NCBI GenBank assembly: GCA_004151065.3 | Contig: NWUY0300013542.1 | Coordinates: 12,217-43,164 of the forward strand | DNA: 30,948 nucleotides | Reading direction: 5' to 3' | Source: Larix sibirica | Lineage: Eukaryota > Streptophyta > Pinopsida > Pinales > Pinaceae | Part shown: positions 1 through 9,681 of the stretch, piece after piece | Layout of the letters: the number at the start of each line of letters is the position of its first letter | Numbering within the stretch: the stretch's first letter is position 1 | Notes under the pieces: generated by a model | The model's database searches: none | Told to the model about the DNA's origin: nothing | What the model saw: the letters and a program-made list of their open reading frames with translations, nothing else | Position numbers and translations under genes: made by a program

Positions 1-210
1 CCCAATGGGTCGCCGCGCCAAGTCAATAGCAGACGCTCCAAGGTGGAAAAAACCATATGTCGGCCTATGACAGGAAGCCAACGCAGGAGAGGAGTGGATC
101 AGCCATGGAAGGATCCATGGCCACCAGAAAACTTCGACGAGAGTCGACTTTCAAAACCCTAGTTGCAGAGCTAGGTCCAGCCTCCGTTCCCCTACTACTT
201 ATTCCGAGAA
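1..210. other. GC-richer fragment of unknown origin at the window edge
   Basis: This stretch is clearly richer in G and C than the AT-rich DNA that follows. Plus frame 1 is open for about 58 codons from base 1 to a TAG near 175 and encodes a basic, proline- and tryptophan-containing peptide. I recognise no domain. It could be the end of a retroelement ORF or an LTR piece, but the window edge cuts it off. Confidence 0.25.
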
Positions 211-227
211 CCTATCATATTTGACAT

Positions 228-481
228 GATATTTTATTTTTCTATATTTGTGAGCATTTTATTTATGTATTCTATTCGTACTTTAATCACATTCATTATA
301 TCTATATTTTATTATCTTAAGTATTTTGGCATTATGTTTTTCATATATATATTTACATTTTATTCCATATCATTTTTATCTCAACATATAATGTAATTCA
401 TCCCCCCACCTTTAACATGCTTATGCAACAAATAATTTTTTATTATTAATTATTTTTAATTACCATGTATCAATTCCATGA
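228..481 (+). repeat. Dispersed AT-rich repeat, copy 1
   Basis: About 250 bp here align with 13080-13336 in the same orientation. Shared blocks include a TTTGTGARCATTTTATTTAT run, a TACTTTAATCACATTCATT run, a TAATGTAATTCATC run and a CAACAAAT block, ending at a CAYGTRTCAAYTCCA block. The copies differ by many substitutions and small indels, so they are old. I see no coding content. It may be a piece of an LTR or a non-autonomous element. Confidence 0.7.
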
Positions 482-634
482 AAAAAAAAAACTATCTCAC
501 ATCCTTTCTCTATCTACTTAAACACATTTCTAACACACTATACACACCTTCATCTTTCTTTCTCAAAACTATGTGCTAACTCTAAACACCTCAAATTATA
601 CCCTATTCTAGATTTGTTTTATGCATATCTTCTC

Positions 635-784
635 GGCGATCAATATGCACCCTGTCGTGGGTCATTTACTACATCAACGGGGTGTGTATAGTCTATCGGA
701 TATGAAGGCACCTCACATTCGATGGTCTATATGTACCCCGCTGGTGCATCAAATGCCACCACAACTAAGTGCATATTGATCGCC
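635..784. repeat. Long imperfect foldback (inverted repeat)
   Basis: The outermost 16 bases (635-650, GGCGATCAATATGCAC) are the exact reverse complement of 769-784. The complementarity continues inward, imperfectly, over about 64 bases per arm, including CGGGGT against ACCCCG and TATAG against CTATA. A short loop sits near 699-720. A transcript would fold into a hairpin of about 150 nt. It could be a small foldback transposon, an inverted-duplication small-RNA locus, or a chance remnant. No target-site duplication is evident. Confidence 0.75.
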
Positions 785-807
785 TAACTTCTGTACATAG
801 TTAGGCG
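781..807. repeat. Short perfect hairpin overlapping the long foldback
   Basis: CGCCTAAC (781-788) is the reverse complement of GTTAGGCG (800-807), with an 11-base loop. It shares 781-784 with the right arm of the 635-784 foldback, so the two stems cannot both form completely. No T-run follows, so it does not look like a bacterial-type terminator. Confidence 0.6.
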
Positions 808-820
808 GGGAGGTGACAAC

Positions 821-1066
821 ATGTTTGGCATATTCGGCTATTGCTTCCTTAAATTCAGAGACTCAATGGCAGTGGTAGTCTCGCTTCCTGTGGGGCTAGC
901 AAGTGCCCAACAAAGTACAACGTTCATTTGGTTGGTGTTAGATAATAAGATACTTACCAGGGATAATTATGTCAGGCGAGGTGGGATGGGTCCAACTGGA
1001 TGCCCCCTGTGTTATCAGGTAGAAGAAACAGTTGACCATTTATTTACTATAATACCCCTAGTTTGA
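821..1066 (+). pseudogene. LINE ORF2 zinc-binding (zf-RVT) fragment, plus strand
   Basis: The 81-codon frame carries the zf-RVT signature found after the reverse transcriptase of plant L1-type ORF2 proteins: a FIWLVLDNKILTRDN block, then RRG, GP, CPLC and an EETVDHLF block. The usual Cys-Pro and Trp that should follow are damaged: the frame reads IIPLV and stops. The first 30 or so residues do not look like LINE sequence. It is a broken fragment with no start codon of its own. RNase H does not follow directly; a plus-strand RNase H end appears at 7684-7887. Confidence 0.8.
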
Positions 1067-1696
1067 CCCTTGTAATATATTTAATCAAATTATGTAAATG
1101 ATGTAANATGAACTCGACCAAAACAATAGAATTCCCATACCAATCCATTTCTCAGTTGGAAGGTTGCTGGAAATAATACAAAACATTATTAGTATTATTC
1201 AATATGAAAGTTGGTCGCGACCTGGATAAAAATATTGCAATATGTGGTATTACAACTCACATGGTACACCATTCATAAAATAATGTCTTATAAATGCACC
1301 GACAATGATGGTTTATGAATTAACCTCCATCGATTGTCGAGAGCTCCAAACAAACAGATCCTCCCTACAACTTTATGCAAATAGAGTAGGTGGCAATGTC
1401 GGGGACATTGCCACCTCGTGGCTCTTGTTTAACTTGATATAGTAACACGTATATTCTTCCCTTAATCTTTTGAGATACAAACATCTTTTTAGAGTGTAAA
1501 TGTTAAGAGTTTCAATTTATTTAATTTATGTATTACATATATATGCTATTATAAATGTTTTAAATCTAATTTGAGTGACATGTTATTTTTTATAATATTT
1601 TATTATTTTTTAAAAATAATACATGTCAGCTCTAAGATGAGCACTGAAGGAATTACACATCCCTTACTGACTTGTAGAATGAACCTCTATAACATA
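1067..1696. other. AT-rich stretch with no gene seen
   Basis: This stretch contains the single undetermined base (1107). Near 1590-1665 it has a short match (CATGTCAGCTC, GAGCACTGAAGGAATTACACATC) to the block also seen at 13320-13360 and 13490-13540. It probably holds decayed LINE downstream sequence and pieces of the dispersed repeat. No reading frame is convincing. Confidence 0.5.
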
Positions 1697-1813
1697 ATAA
1701 ATACTCATTCAAAATCCACATAAATATCACTACATTATAATATATACTATAATCCTATTATAAATGTTCATTCAAATCTACATTGATATCACAACCTTAT
1801 AATATATGCTATC
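1697..1813 (+). repeat. Tandem duplication, 62-63-bp unit, two copies
   Basis: The unit at about 1697-1752 (ATAAATACTCATTCAAAATC onward) is repeated at 1759-1813 (ATAAATGTTCATTCAAATC onward). Shared stretches include ATATCAC and CATTATAATATAT / CCTTATAATATAT. No coding sense. Confidence 0.65.
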
Positions 1814-1900
1814 ACCGTGAGCTACAAATCTCCATATATGCGTGGGGAAGATGCCATTCAACAAATATAAATGAAGCAGCTCCATATGATAAAGTTCATT

Positions 1901-2148
1901 CATAGGCACACATCAAGTCCAAACTAGATATGGCATAAGCAATTCAATTTCAAAGTGTATGGAACCTTTGCAAAACAATGAATCAATAAGAAGTAAATTT
2001 GATCAATAACTATGGACTCATAGGCACACATCAAGTTCAATGGAGGTTGAACTAGTGCCTATTGGTATAAGCAAATCAATTCCAAAGTGTTCAGAACCTT
2101 GTAAAATAATGAATTTATAAAAAGTAAACTTATCTACAACTATGGACT
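1901..2148 (+). repeat. Tandem duplication, 118-bp period, two copies
   Basis: CATAGGCACACATCAAGT begins both copies, at 1901 and 2019. Further shared blocks are GGYATAAGCAA, CAAAGTGT, GAACCTT, AATAATGAAT-like, AAGTAAA and AACTATGGACT. The second copy has small insertions. The copies are diverged and non-coding. Confidence 0.75.
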
Positions 2149-2610
2149 TGGAGGTTTCTATCAAAGTTCACAAGGAATATATATATATAATACTTAATTA
2201 ATGGTTTTCATCTCCTCTTGTTTTCATATGCTTTCATTATGTTGTCTAGTTGACATATTGATACATTAAGTTGATAAAACCATAAATAAATGGTGGAATC
2301 AAGTCATTATCAAAACGTGAGATCTACATTTATCTATGAGTGATGGCAAACATTGCCCAACAACCATTATACCTGTTCTATATTCCTTTTTTTTCAATAA
2401 TGAAAAAGCAGCAACTTGATATTTCTTTTGAAATCAAAGTTACAAATTGTCATATACATGTCTTGTTCAACAATGAACCGAACATTTCACTATCTATCTC
2501 TTCTGACAGATTATCAAGCAAAAGACCTTATGAAATTCATACAAAATAAGGACTAGTCTCTAACAAAAGTGATAATACTAGAAGCTATAGCCACCTCAAA
2601 AATCCCATAA

Positions 2611-3066
2611 CTAGAAAAGAAAATCAGAACCATAATCAATGAGTTGATCCTCAATATACTCCTCAAAGTAGAGAATGCCATTCTTAGACCCAATTGCTTC
2701 CTTTGAAAGTAGATCAGCTTCCTGGTTTAACTCCCTGAAGATGTGAGAAAATGATATATTGTCAATTTAGCTTTAGATAATTCCCAGGTCCTTTGTATCC
2801 AGCGATCCAAATGTATGGCAGAAAGTGAACAACATCATGGTGCCCAGTCAATAACCACATGTGAATCTCCAAAACTTTTGATGTGAAATATGCCCATCTT
2901 CAAAGCCATCCTCATCAAGCCCCATAAAGCTAGGAGTTCTACCTTTTGATTGTTGCCTTCCCCCACACCCATTCTTAAAGTTAATTTATGGTCTTTCTTG
3001 ATCTATAGAACCATGCTAGCACCACACTTACCATTCTTATTTTCCCCATTAAGGAAACCAAAGTAT
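2611..3066 (-). pseudogene. LINE ORF2 RNase H domain (degenerate)
   Basis: Minus-strand translation gives the RNase H fold motifs in order: NGEN..NGKCGASMVL, then a LTLRMGVGEGNNQKVELLAL block, a FGDSHVVIDW block and a terminal HIFRELNQEADLLSKEA block, then a stop at 2613-2611. In active enzymes the first motif carries an Asp (DGA-type); here it reads LNG, an Asp-to-Asn-type change. The Glu (KVELLAL) and the Asp of GDS remain. An in-frame TAG follows MVL, a TGA follows the IDW motif, and a frame change precedes the final block. Confidence 0.88.
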
Positions 3067-3244
3067 GTATCAATATCAGTTTGAGGAAATTTTAATATCC
3101 TCTTCTTTGTTTCTGATATACTGTTAGGATAATCTTCTAAGGCACCGATCACTTTATAACAAATGCTAGAAACTAAAGGATTTTGTCCCTAAAAAATGCA
3201 TCGATTCCTACTTTTCCAAACTTCCCAAATAAAAAAAAAGTGGA

Positions 3245-3556
3245 AGCGTTTTATACTTTGTCTTTGCAGTGAACCATTTAAGCATGCAATCTTGGAAGGT
3301 TAATTCATACCAAAAATCAGAATGAGATAGCTTACTTTGCAATTCTGTCCAAATAGCTTGTAGAAAATGGTAGTGCACAAATAGATGGGTGATACTTTTG
3401 TCTTTTCATCTGCACAATATACAAACAATAGGACCATGAGAACCCCTCTTATGCAGGTTTTTCTAGGTGAGGATTTTATCTTCAAGACAGAGCCAAAGGA
3501 GACATTTGACTTTTGTTGGAATATTCCATCTCCATATTTTGCGATACCACCATTTT
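3245..3556 (-). pseudogene. LINE ORF2 zf-RVT zinc-binding domain (degenerate)
   Basis: The minus-strand frame reads KWWYRKIWRWNIPTKVKCLL, then LTxKNLHKRG, GP, CILC and HLFVHYHF, then an IWTELQ block. This is the zinc-binding module between reverse transcriptase and RNase H in plant LINEs. Two in-frame stops sit where Trp would be expected (LT-stop-KN, from TGG to TAG) and just after the CILC pair. The final His/Cys region is changed (HYHF where HCPF is usual). Confidence 0.82.
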
Positions 3557-3918
3557 GTTGCAGGAGAAACATAATTGTGCATAATAGACTTATATACCAA
3601 CTTGATGAACAACCTCACATTTGCATTCATCTAATCCCACACTAGCTCATCTCTTTCATCTAAAAGAAAGATACCAGCACCCTGCAAAATGTTGACATAA
3701 TTATTCCATTCTGCTGCAACATCAGCAGTAAGACCCAGTTCATCTGCATTTTTCCAATATGGCGTTTTATCATAACACCCATACTTATAAACATCCACCA
3801 AGACCTGTAAATTTTTAGAATGAAGCTAAGCCAGGACCACCTGAGAGAGTTTGTAATTTTCTCCCGACCGTACAAAAGGATCAATACCAAGAAAGATTTG
3901 AAAAACCCTACCTACCTT

Positions 3919-5219
3919 CTAGCTTAAGAAATGACTAATGTAAGGGAAAGTATTTATGAGACCACGCCACATCACATAATCATTTCGAAAGAATAACATA
4001 GTTTTTCTTAGCCAAAGGACAATTGAAAAAGACTTAAGATATTTAAGTTTGATTAGATTAATCCATAATCCCCCACCAAATAAACCCCTCCACAAGCTCT
4101 TAGTGCACAATGCAATACTGAACCAAATTAAATGTTTTATACCCCAGCCACCAATCTTCTTTGAATAGGATAGACTTTCCCAATTTGCTAAATGAAATTT
4201 ATGGATATTGGATTTCTGGACCAGATAAAGTGAAAGATCTTTTTTTCTGATTTCATTGATGATAGAAACTAGTGCCTTCATCAATTCAAGCCAATAAACA
4301 TGAATGCTCTGCAACACTGATTTCACAAGTGTTAGTCTGCCCCCAATGGACAACCATCGAAATGTCCAATTACCGATCCTCTTGTCAATTTTCTGAATGA
4401 GACAATTCCAATCTTCATTTATGTACCTATTAGGCTTTATATAAAAAATGAGATACTTGAAACCCACATCCAACTTGCCCATTCTGTATGGGAATAAAAT
4501 TTGTATTTGTTCACAAATTCCTGTATCATTAACATTATAGAGAAAACTGGATTTTTGAACACTTATTTTCATACATGCGGCATTGCAGAAGGGATGAAAG
4601 ATATATTTATAGAGGGACCATTCTTTTACTGATCCATATCCAAATATAAAAACATCGTCAACAAACAGTAAGTGAGTAATAGATATGGAATAAGTGATTT
4701 TAATACCTTTAATTTTCAAAGATTTTTTGGCTTCACCAATGATTCTGCTCAACCCCTCGATGACCAGAATATAAAGCAAAGGTGACAGTGGGAAACCTTA
4801 GGTCCACGACCGCTAGTAAAAAAATTAGTAGGTGATCCATTGATAAGTATAGCAAATGAAGCAGAAGAGATACATGACATAATCCAATTTGTGAAATCAA
4901 CCGATAGTCCAATCTGGATCATGATGAACCTCAAATATGACCATTCCACCCTATCATATGCCTTTATAAGATCCAATTTTAAGATAAAGGCTTGCAGATC
5001 TTTAACTTTAACATAATGAAGGAATTCCTGTGCAACTCCAACAACATCGAGTATATGTCTGTTGTACAAAAAATCAAATTGCTCCATAGATACAAACTTT
5101 GCGAGATAAGGCTTAATTTGGTTTGCAATAATTTTCATGATGATTTTATATAACGGATTGCAAAATGATATGGGCCTAAAATCATCAAAGGTAGAAGGCC
5201 TGTCTTTTTTAGGAATCAA
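3919..5219 (-). pseudogene. LINE ORF2 reverse transcriptase (broken)
   Basis: 5219-4749 encodes the finger and palm start: IPKKDRPSTFDDFRPISFCN, IIANQIKP, EQFDFLYNRHILD, KLDLIKAYDRVEW (catalytic Asp present) and INGSPTNFF. The RQGCPLSP motif is lost in a frameshift near 4795. Reading resumes in another frame at 4779, with ILVIEGLSRII and THLLFVDDVFIFG; the catalytic FVDD aspartates lie at 4654-4659. The connection region follows, with WTFRWLSIGGRLTLVKSVLQ, GGWGIKH and a LWRGL block. Both palm Asp sites survive, so breakage came from frameshifts rather than loss of the active site. The frame ends near 3919 and recognisable ORF2 resumes near 3556. Confidence 0.92.
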
Positions 5220-5499
5220 AGTGATGTAGGTGGTGTTTAAATTCTCAGGAATCTGAGCCTTCTTCCTAGAATCTTAAATTCCACGATATCATTACCAAGT
5301 AGATCAAAGAAATGAAGAAAAAATTCCACAATCCAGCCATCTAGGCCTGGAATTTTTTCCTTGACAAATTTCTTCAATACTTCCTGAACCTCCTCAAGTT
5401 TAACTTCACCCCAATCCTTTCACCCTCCTCCTTATTTAATAATTATGGATATAATTTAATTAAATTTAATTGATCATCAAGGTTATTTGATTTTTACGG

Positions 5500-6044
5500 C
5501 TAATAAATACCCTTGAAAAGATGAACAAGAGCTTCAGAGAGAGCATCATTATCTACCAAAGTCTTGCCTTCATGATCCTTGAGCTCCCAAATAGAATCAA
5601 TTAACCTCCTCTGATTTGCATATCTTTGAAAGAATTTGGTGTTGTGATCACCTTGAGTAATCCATAATTCCCTACTCTTTAACCTCCAAGTGTTTTCAAC
5701 ATGTTTTAATATCTTAGATTTCTTCAATTCTAACCTCATCACTTCCTCTTTTCTATCAGTAGAGAAGTAGTCATCATTTATATTGTCCTCCTATTCTATA
5801 AATTTCTCTTCAATACAGGTTAACTCCTTATTCATATCACTCTTGTTATCCTTATCCCACCGCCAAACATCCGACTAAGAAACTTTAGTTTTCTGAGTAG
5901 TGAATGCATATGTGAAAGAGTTGACTGGAAAGTATAGGAGGACCAACAGTGCTTAACATAATCACAAAAAATCTGTTCTTCTAACCATGTGCTATTAAAT
6001 TTGAAGGGATAAAATTTGAAATTATGCTCAAAATCAATTTGCAA
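5500..6044 (-). pseudogene. LINE ORF2 linker between endonuclease and reverse transcriptase
   Basis: 6044-5832 continues the endonuclease frame after one stop and contains FYPFKFNSTWLEE and a CWSSYTFQ / MHSLLRKLKFL region. A frameshift near 5860 then leads into 5742-5500, with RLKSRELWITQGDHNTKFFQ and a DHEGKTLVDN block. These are the usual landmarks of the plant LINE segment before reverse transcriptase. 5270-5500 is more decayed and includes a very AT-rich patch at 5435-5475, possibly a small insertion. Confidence 0.85.
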
Positions 6045-6083
6045 AACAATATCCTTATGACCAGAAACCCTAGTAGGGAGGCT

Positions 6084-6471
6084 CTAAGATCGAAACATGC
6101 CCAAATCATTACATAGCTCTTCATTAATAAGAAAACGGTCTAGTTGCTTTGCAACACTAGCCTTGCCAACACGCCCATTTGACCAAGTAGGAGTAAGAAC
6201 ACCTGGAATAACATCAATAAGTCCCGCAGAATCCATAATATCCTTAAAATATGTAGCCATTGGCTCATTTATTGAACCAGAACCCCATATTTCATTTGTT
6301 GAGATTGTAATGTTGAGATTGCCACCTACAAAGAGGTTATGATCCTGTAGTACCCCCAAATTTACAACTCGATCCCAAAATGATTGTCGGATGTTATACG
6401 TACCATAAATATTTAAGAAACCGATTGGTCGATCTACACCTCTAAGACGACCCTCAATATTGACACCTGCC
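6084..6471 (-). pseudogene. LINE ORF2 endonuclease, C-terminal part
   Basis: Minus-strand translation gives GFLNIYGTYN, then VGGNLNITISTNEIWGSGSI, an AGLIDVIPG block, TPTWSNGRVG and KQLDRFLINEEL. This matches the rear two thirds of the APE-type endonuclease of plant L1 elements. The catalytic GGDLN motif reads GGNLN, replacing the metal/active-site Asp with Asn. A stop cuts the frame at 6084, after FRS, before the SDH motif region. Sequence beyond about 6478 no longer resembles an endonuclease, which marks the truncation. Confidence 0.9.
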
Positions 6472-6478
6472 AGAGTAT

Positions 6479-7683
6479 ACTATGATATTTATGGTAGGGA
6501 CTCGCTGCACAACAAATTCCTCTTGTTTATTAAGTGTTTGATTTTATATTTTAATATTATATTATAGGGGTCCCCAATATATTTAGGAATACTACATGGT
6601 TTTTGTGATTTATATAAAAAAATAGGTATCTTATTAAAGGTTGTAAAGGTGGTTATGGAAGAAGTGAATTATATATGGAAGGTTACAAATAGTCTTTTCT
6701 TCGTAGGGGCATGATGTCGTCGTGACGATTGTGAAGCAATGAGTTTTCCTAGTGCCTTGTTGGTTAGGGAGTTTTCTTGGAAGATAAACAATTCTATTAA
6801 TAGATTGTACTTTGACGAATTGCATAAAGATGGAGGTCAAGGGAATCAATATGAAGGCCTTGGGCTTGGTTCTAGCATAGAAGACAATTGAGATCCTTTA
6901 TTAGTTAAATGTAAGGATATCAAGTTGACCATTCTCTTGGATGAAATTATTTATAAGCTTGTTTATATTTATATTGAGGAGGATGAAATTATCAAGAAAT
7001 TATTTTAGAATACTTTCTTTTGTTGGGATATCGCTCGGATATCAACATTACCTTTTTAGATAACAACATCATAACTATTATTAGTCAAGGGAAATTTATT
7101 TGTTGTAAGAGTGAGATCAAATTTAAAATTAACAATTAAATTCATACAATACAATAACGTATAGGAGAAACTGTGGAAAATGCATAATTAATCTCTATCC
7201 ATTATTGTTCCCATCATGATGGTGCATGCATATAGCATATTGATTGTAATAGCACAAGCATAAATCATAACCCTAGTGATACTTTAAAGGTGCTCAAGGC
7301 TTATTGATTACTAAAGAGAGCCAAAGACTAACAATCCCCTACTCTTCAATCATAAGCAAAGAAAATTTTAGAGGCTAAATTTCACCCATTGGATGATTTT
7401 CCATTTTTTTTAAAAAAATGATTTGTCAATTTCTTTCTTTCTTTCTTTCTTTTGTCTGAAAATGATTTACCCAAATTCTATACAATAAAATTATTTTACA
7501 TTAAAAGTAGCCAAAATTATATACAAACTATATAAAATCCTTAGAAATTTGAATATTTTTAGAAAAATATCACCAAATATTTTATAGTTGACATTTTAAG
7601 AATTGGTAAGATTTGCCAAGTTTTATACACTTTTAAATAAGTATGGTTCCTTAAAATTATCCCTGTTCCTATCACCTACATGT
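6479..7683. other. AT-rich stretch with no gene seen
   Basis: I recognise no coding domain here. There is a TTTC microsatellite at about 7430-7452 and a T-run/A-run inverted pair near 7405-7418. Reading frames are short and broken. It probably consists of old repeat sequence between the two oppositely oriented LINE pieces. Confidence 0.5.
7430..7452 (+). repeat. TTTC microsatellite
   Basis: About five uninterrupted copies of the tetranucleotide TTTC (or CTTT). Non-coding. Confidence 0.85.
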
Positions 7684-7887
7684 TGCCTCCCTAGAGCATT
7701 GGAAATCCAGGATTGGTATTTTACAACGACAGTTTCCCACTTTTTCCTTTCATCATATTTCTAGGACATTGAATCAGAGGGCTGATTTACTTTCCAAGAA
7801 AGGGTTGGAGCTTGGAGAAGGTTGTTTTCATTTCTCTATTATTGTAAACAAAGCCTTACAAGAGGGAAGACTTAGTTATTAGAATAG
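7684..7887 (+). pseudogene. LINE RNase H C-terminal end, plus strand
   Basis: Plus-strand translation gives EHWKSRIGILQRQFPTFSFH, then HISRTLNQRADLLSKKGLEL, then GEGCFHF and a short tail to a TAG. The H-I-x-R-x-x-N-x-x-A-D-x-L-S-K pattern is the last RNase H motif of plant LINE ORF2, with the final catalytic Asp kept. It parallels the minus-strand LINE ending at 2611 but lies in the opposite orientation. The start of RNase H is not recognisable just upstream. It may be the far end of the element whose zf-RVT lies at 821-1066. Confidence 0.75.
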
Positions 7888-7956
7888 TTTACATATTTTT
7901 CCAGATCTTATAGAATTATCGTATGTCTTTTATTTACAAGTATGAACAGATATGGA

Positions 7957-8076
7957 CCATTTCATAAAATGTAATTACTAAGATACGCTTGACAATTTTT
8001 TGTTCATTGAGTAAAGATTGTGATATCAAAACTCTATCCATGAAATAGGTAATTATATAATTTATTTGATTCGCTC
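7957..8076 (+). repeat. Direct repeat flanking the GC-rich insert, left copy
   Basis: This 120-bp segment aligns with 8214-8329 (starting CATTTCATAAAATGTAATTA and TATTTCATAAAATATAATTA; ending GATTCGCTC and GATTCACTC). By eye, identity is in the mid to upper eighties percent. The left copy ends exactly where the insert's T-run begins. Confidence 0.85.
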
Positions 8077-8200
8077 TTTTTTTTTTTGAATACAATGTAA
8101 CTAGCCCCTGATAATGCGGAGTCGCCGTAGAAGCCTCGGCATGGGGTTCGATCCGGAGTGGGGACAGCCACAGCGGACCACCCCTGCCACCCCGCCTGTT
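8077..8200 (-). mobile_element. Short GC-rich poly(A)-tailed insert (SINE- or LINE-tail-like)
   Basis: About 110 GC-rich bases lie in AT-rich surroundings, with an 11-base T-run at the left edge (8077-8087). Read on the minus strand, this is a GC-rich body ending in an A-tail, as in a short retroposon. A GGTTCGATCC string (8145-8154) resembles a tRNA T-arm/box B, but it points along the plus strand, opposite to the tail, so a standard SINE is not proven. The insert sits exactly between two ~118-bp direct repeats. Confidence 0.6.
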
Positions 8201-8213
8201 AGCAAGACAAATA

Positions 8214-8329
8214 CTATTTCATAAAATATAATTACTAAGATAAGCTTGACAAATTTTTGTCCTTTAAAGATTGAGATATCAAAACACTATCCATAGAATA
8301 AGTAATTATATAGTTTCTTTGATTCACTC
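8214..8329 (+). repeat. Direct repeat flanking the GC-rich insert, right copy
   Basis: This is the partner of 7957-8076. It differs by scattered substitutions and a short deletion around 8260. Its 3' end matches the point where the left copy is cut by the T-run. Confidence 0.85.
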
Positions 8330-9680
8330 CATAATAAAAGAAACTTTTTTTCTATAAAAATACAAAAAACAAAAACTCCTTTACACAGTTTGCAATGCAC
8401 TATTCTTTCCTTGACCAATCTCCACATTTTCTTTTAACTTTAATTAACTTCCAGTTGACGTACACTTTCTGTACTTACACATATGCTTTTACATCACTTT
8501 CAATCGAAATCCCTTCCATCAAGGAAATTAGATCAAGTACTATAATAGTTCTCAATTATTATTTCTTTTAATCACTCTGATCTTCTTTTGTTTTTAGCCA
8601 ATAAATATTGGATCCAAATAGTACTAAGGGGCTCTTCTCAATGGTTCCCTATGGAGGCAGTTAAATGGTCAAAATCTTGGGTGGTTGTTATTGCTTTTAC
8701 GTTGAACATTATGGAGGCGGTTAACCCCCTTATTGATTCATAAAAATGAATTTTCCACCTTGTAACTCGACCACAAACTCATATAAAACTACTTCAAAAA
8801 TATATTAAAATGAAACTGCTTAAAATGAATAAATTAAGATTATTATGAGATACAAAGCAATTCTAGGCCTGGAAAATATGCAAGAGATACCCTGCCATCC
8901 AATGGTCTCAAAGTGCAACTTTCCCAAAATCCTTGGTACTAGGAAATATCAGAGATTGACCTTCGATCCTGTTGCTCCCCGTGAGATGACACTCTTTCCA
9001 CTAAAGATATACCTTATTTTAAATTTTAACTTCAATTTTGGTGCCACCCTCAAGATTTATGAACAATTAACACAGATGGCAGGGAGTCTTGTCCTTGTCC
9101 TGATGCAGAAAAAACACAAACTTTGGGTGGCTGTCTGTGTTGTCAATGCCAACTTGTTTGTGTGTGCTCTTTTAATAGAGGTGTCACTGTCAAAGCAGTG
9201 TCAGTTGGCTGTATGCAAAATTAACCAATCCAGAGATCTCTGCCTGCAATTTATACATTTTCTGGGGCCGTTTGTGCAAAAAACTAGACAGATTATCTGC
9301 ATGCCTTAGTTGGCTTGGTTGTACAAGTACTGATAAGAATGCTGAACAGAAAGTTACTGTCATGAAGCGTATCTCTGTATGCATTATCAGAAAGTTTTCA
9401 TGGTGATGGAAAGAAACAAGAATACGATGTGGTGTGCAGTAGCAGATGCCATTGAATGGTTATGATGATGTGCAGTCATGAAAACCGATCTGGGTACTTG
9501 AGAAAATCCAGTGGGTTTTGTAAACGAACTGGTTTGAATAAGAAACCAATCAGCCCAGTTGAACCAGAGGCAAAAAGCCAAATGGGTTATCAGCATTTAC
9601 GATTTAATGCTGCCCAAATGAAGTTTCTGTATTAATGTTGTCATTAGCGCCATATATTGGGGACTTTTTGGCACTAGATT
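8330..9680. other. Intergenic DNA upstream of the zinc-finger gene
   Basis: No protein domain is recognisable. The longest plus-strand frame (8845-9309, 154 codons) has an unremarkable composition and matches nothing I know, so I do not call it a gene. TATGGAGGC(A/G)GTTAA occurs twice, near 8650 and 8710. Promoter elements for the zinc-finger gene may lie toward the right end, but no clear TATA box could be assigned. Confidence 0.5.
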
Positions 9681-9681
9681 G

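Larger units (their letters stand above)
2388..6478 (-). mobile_element. 5'-truncated L1-type LINE
   Basis: Read on the minus strand, this segment holds most of a plant LINE ORF2: the rear part of the endonuclease (about 6471-6084), a linker, reverse transcriptase with palm motifs (5219-3919), zf-RVT (about 3556-3245) and RNase H (about 3066-2611). The ORF2 stop is at 2613-2611. About 220 bp of 3' untranslated sequence follow, ending in an A-run (plus-strand T-run near 2388-2395). ORF1 and the front of the endonuclease are missing, as in a 5'-truncated insertion made by target-primed reverse transcription. At least three frameshifts and several in-frame stops show it is dead. I could not identify a clear target-site duplication. 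Confidence 0.93.

Noticed and set aside
8845-9309. 154-codon plus-strand frame upstream of the zinc-finger gene
   Set aside because: No recognisable domain, composition like random AT-rich DNA, and a minus-strand frame overlaps it. Chance is the simplest explanation.
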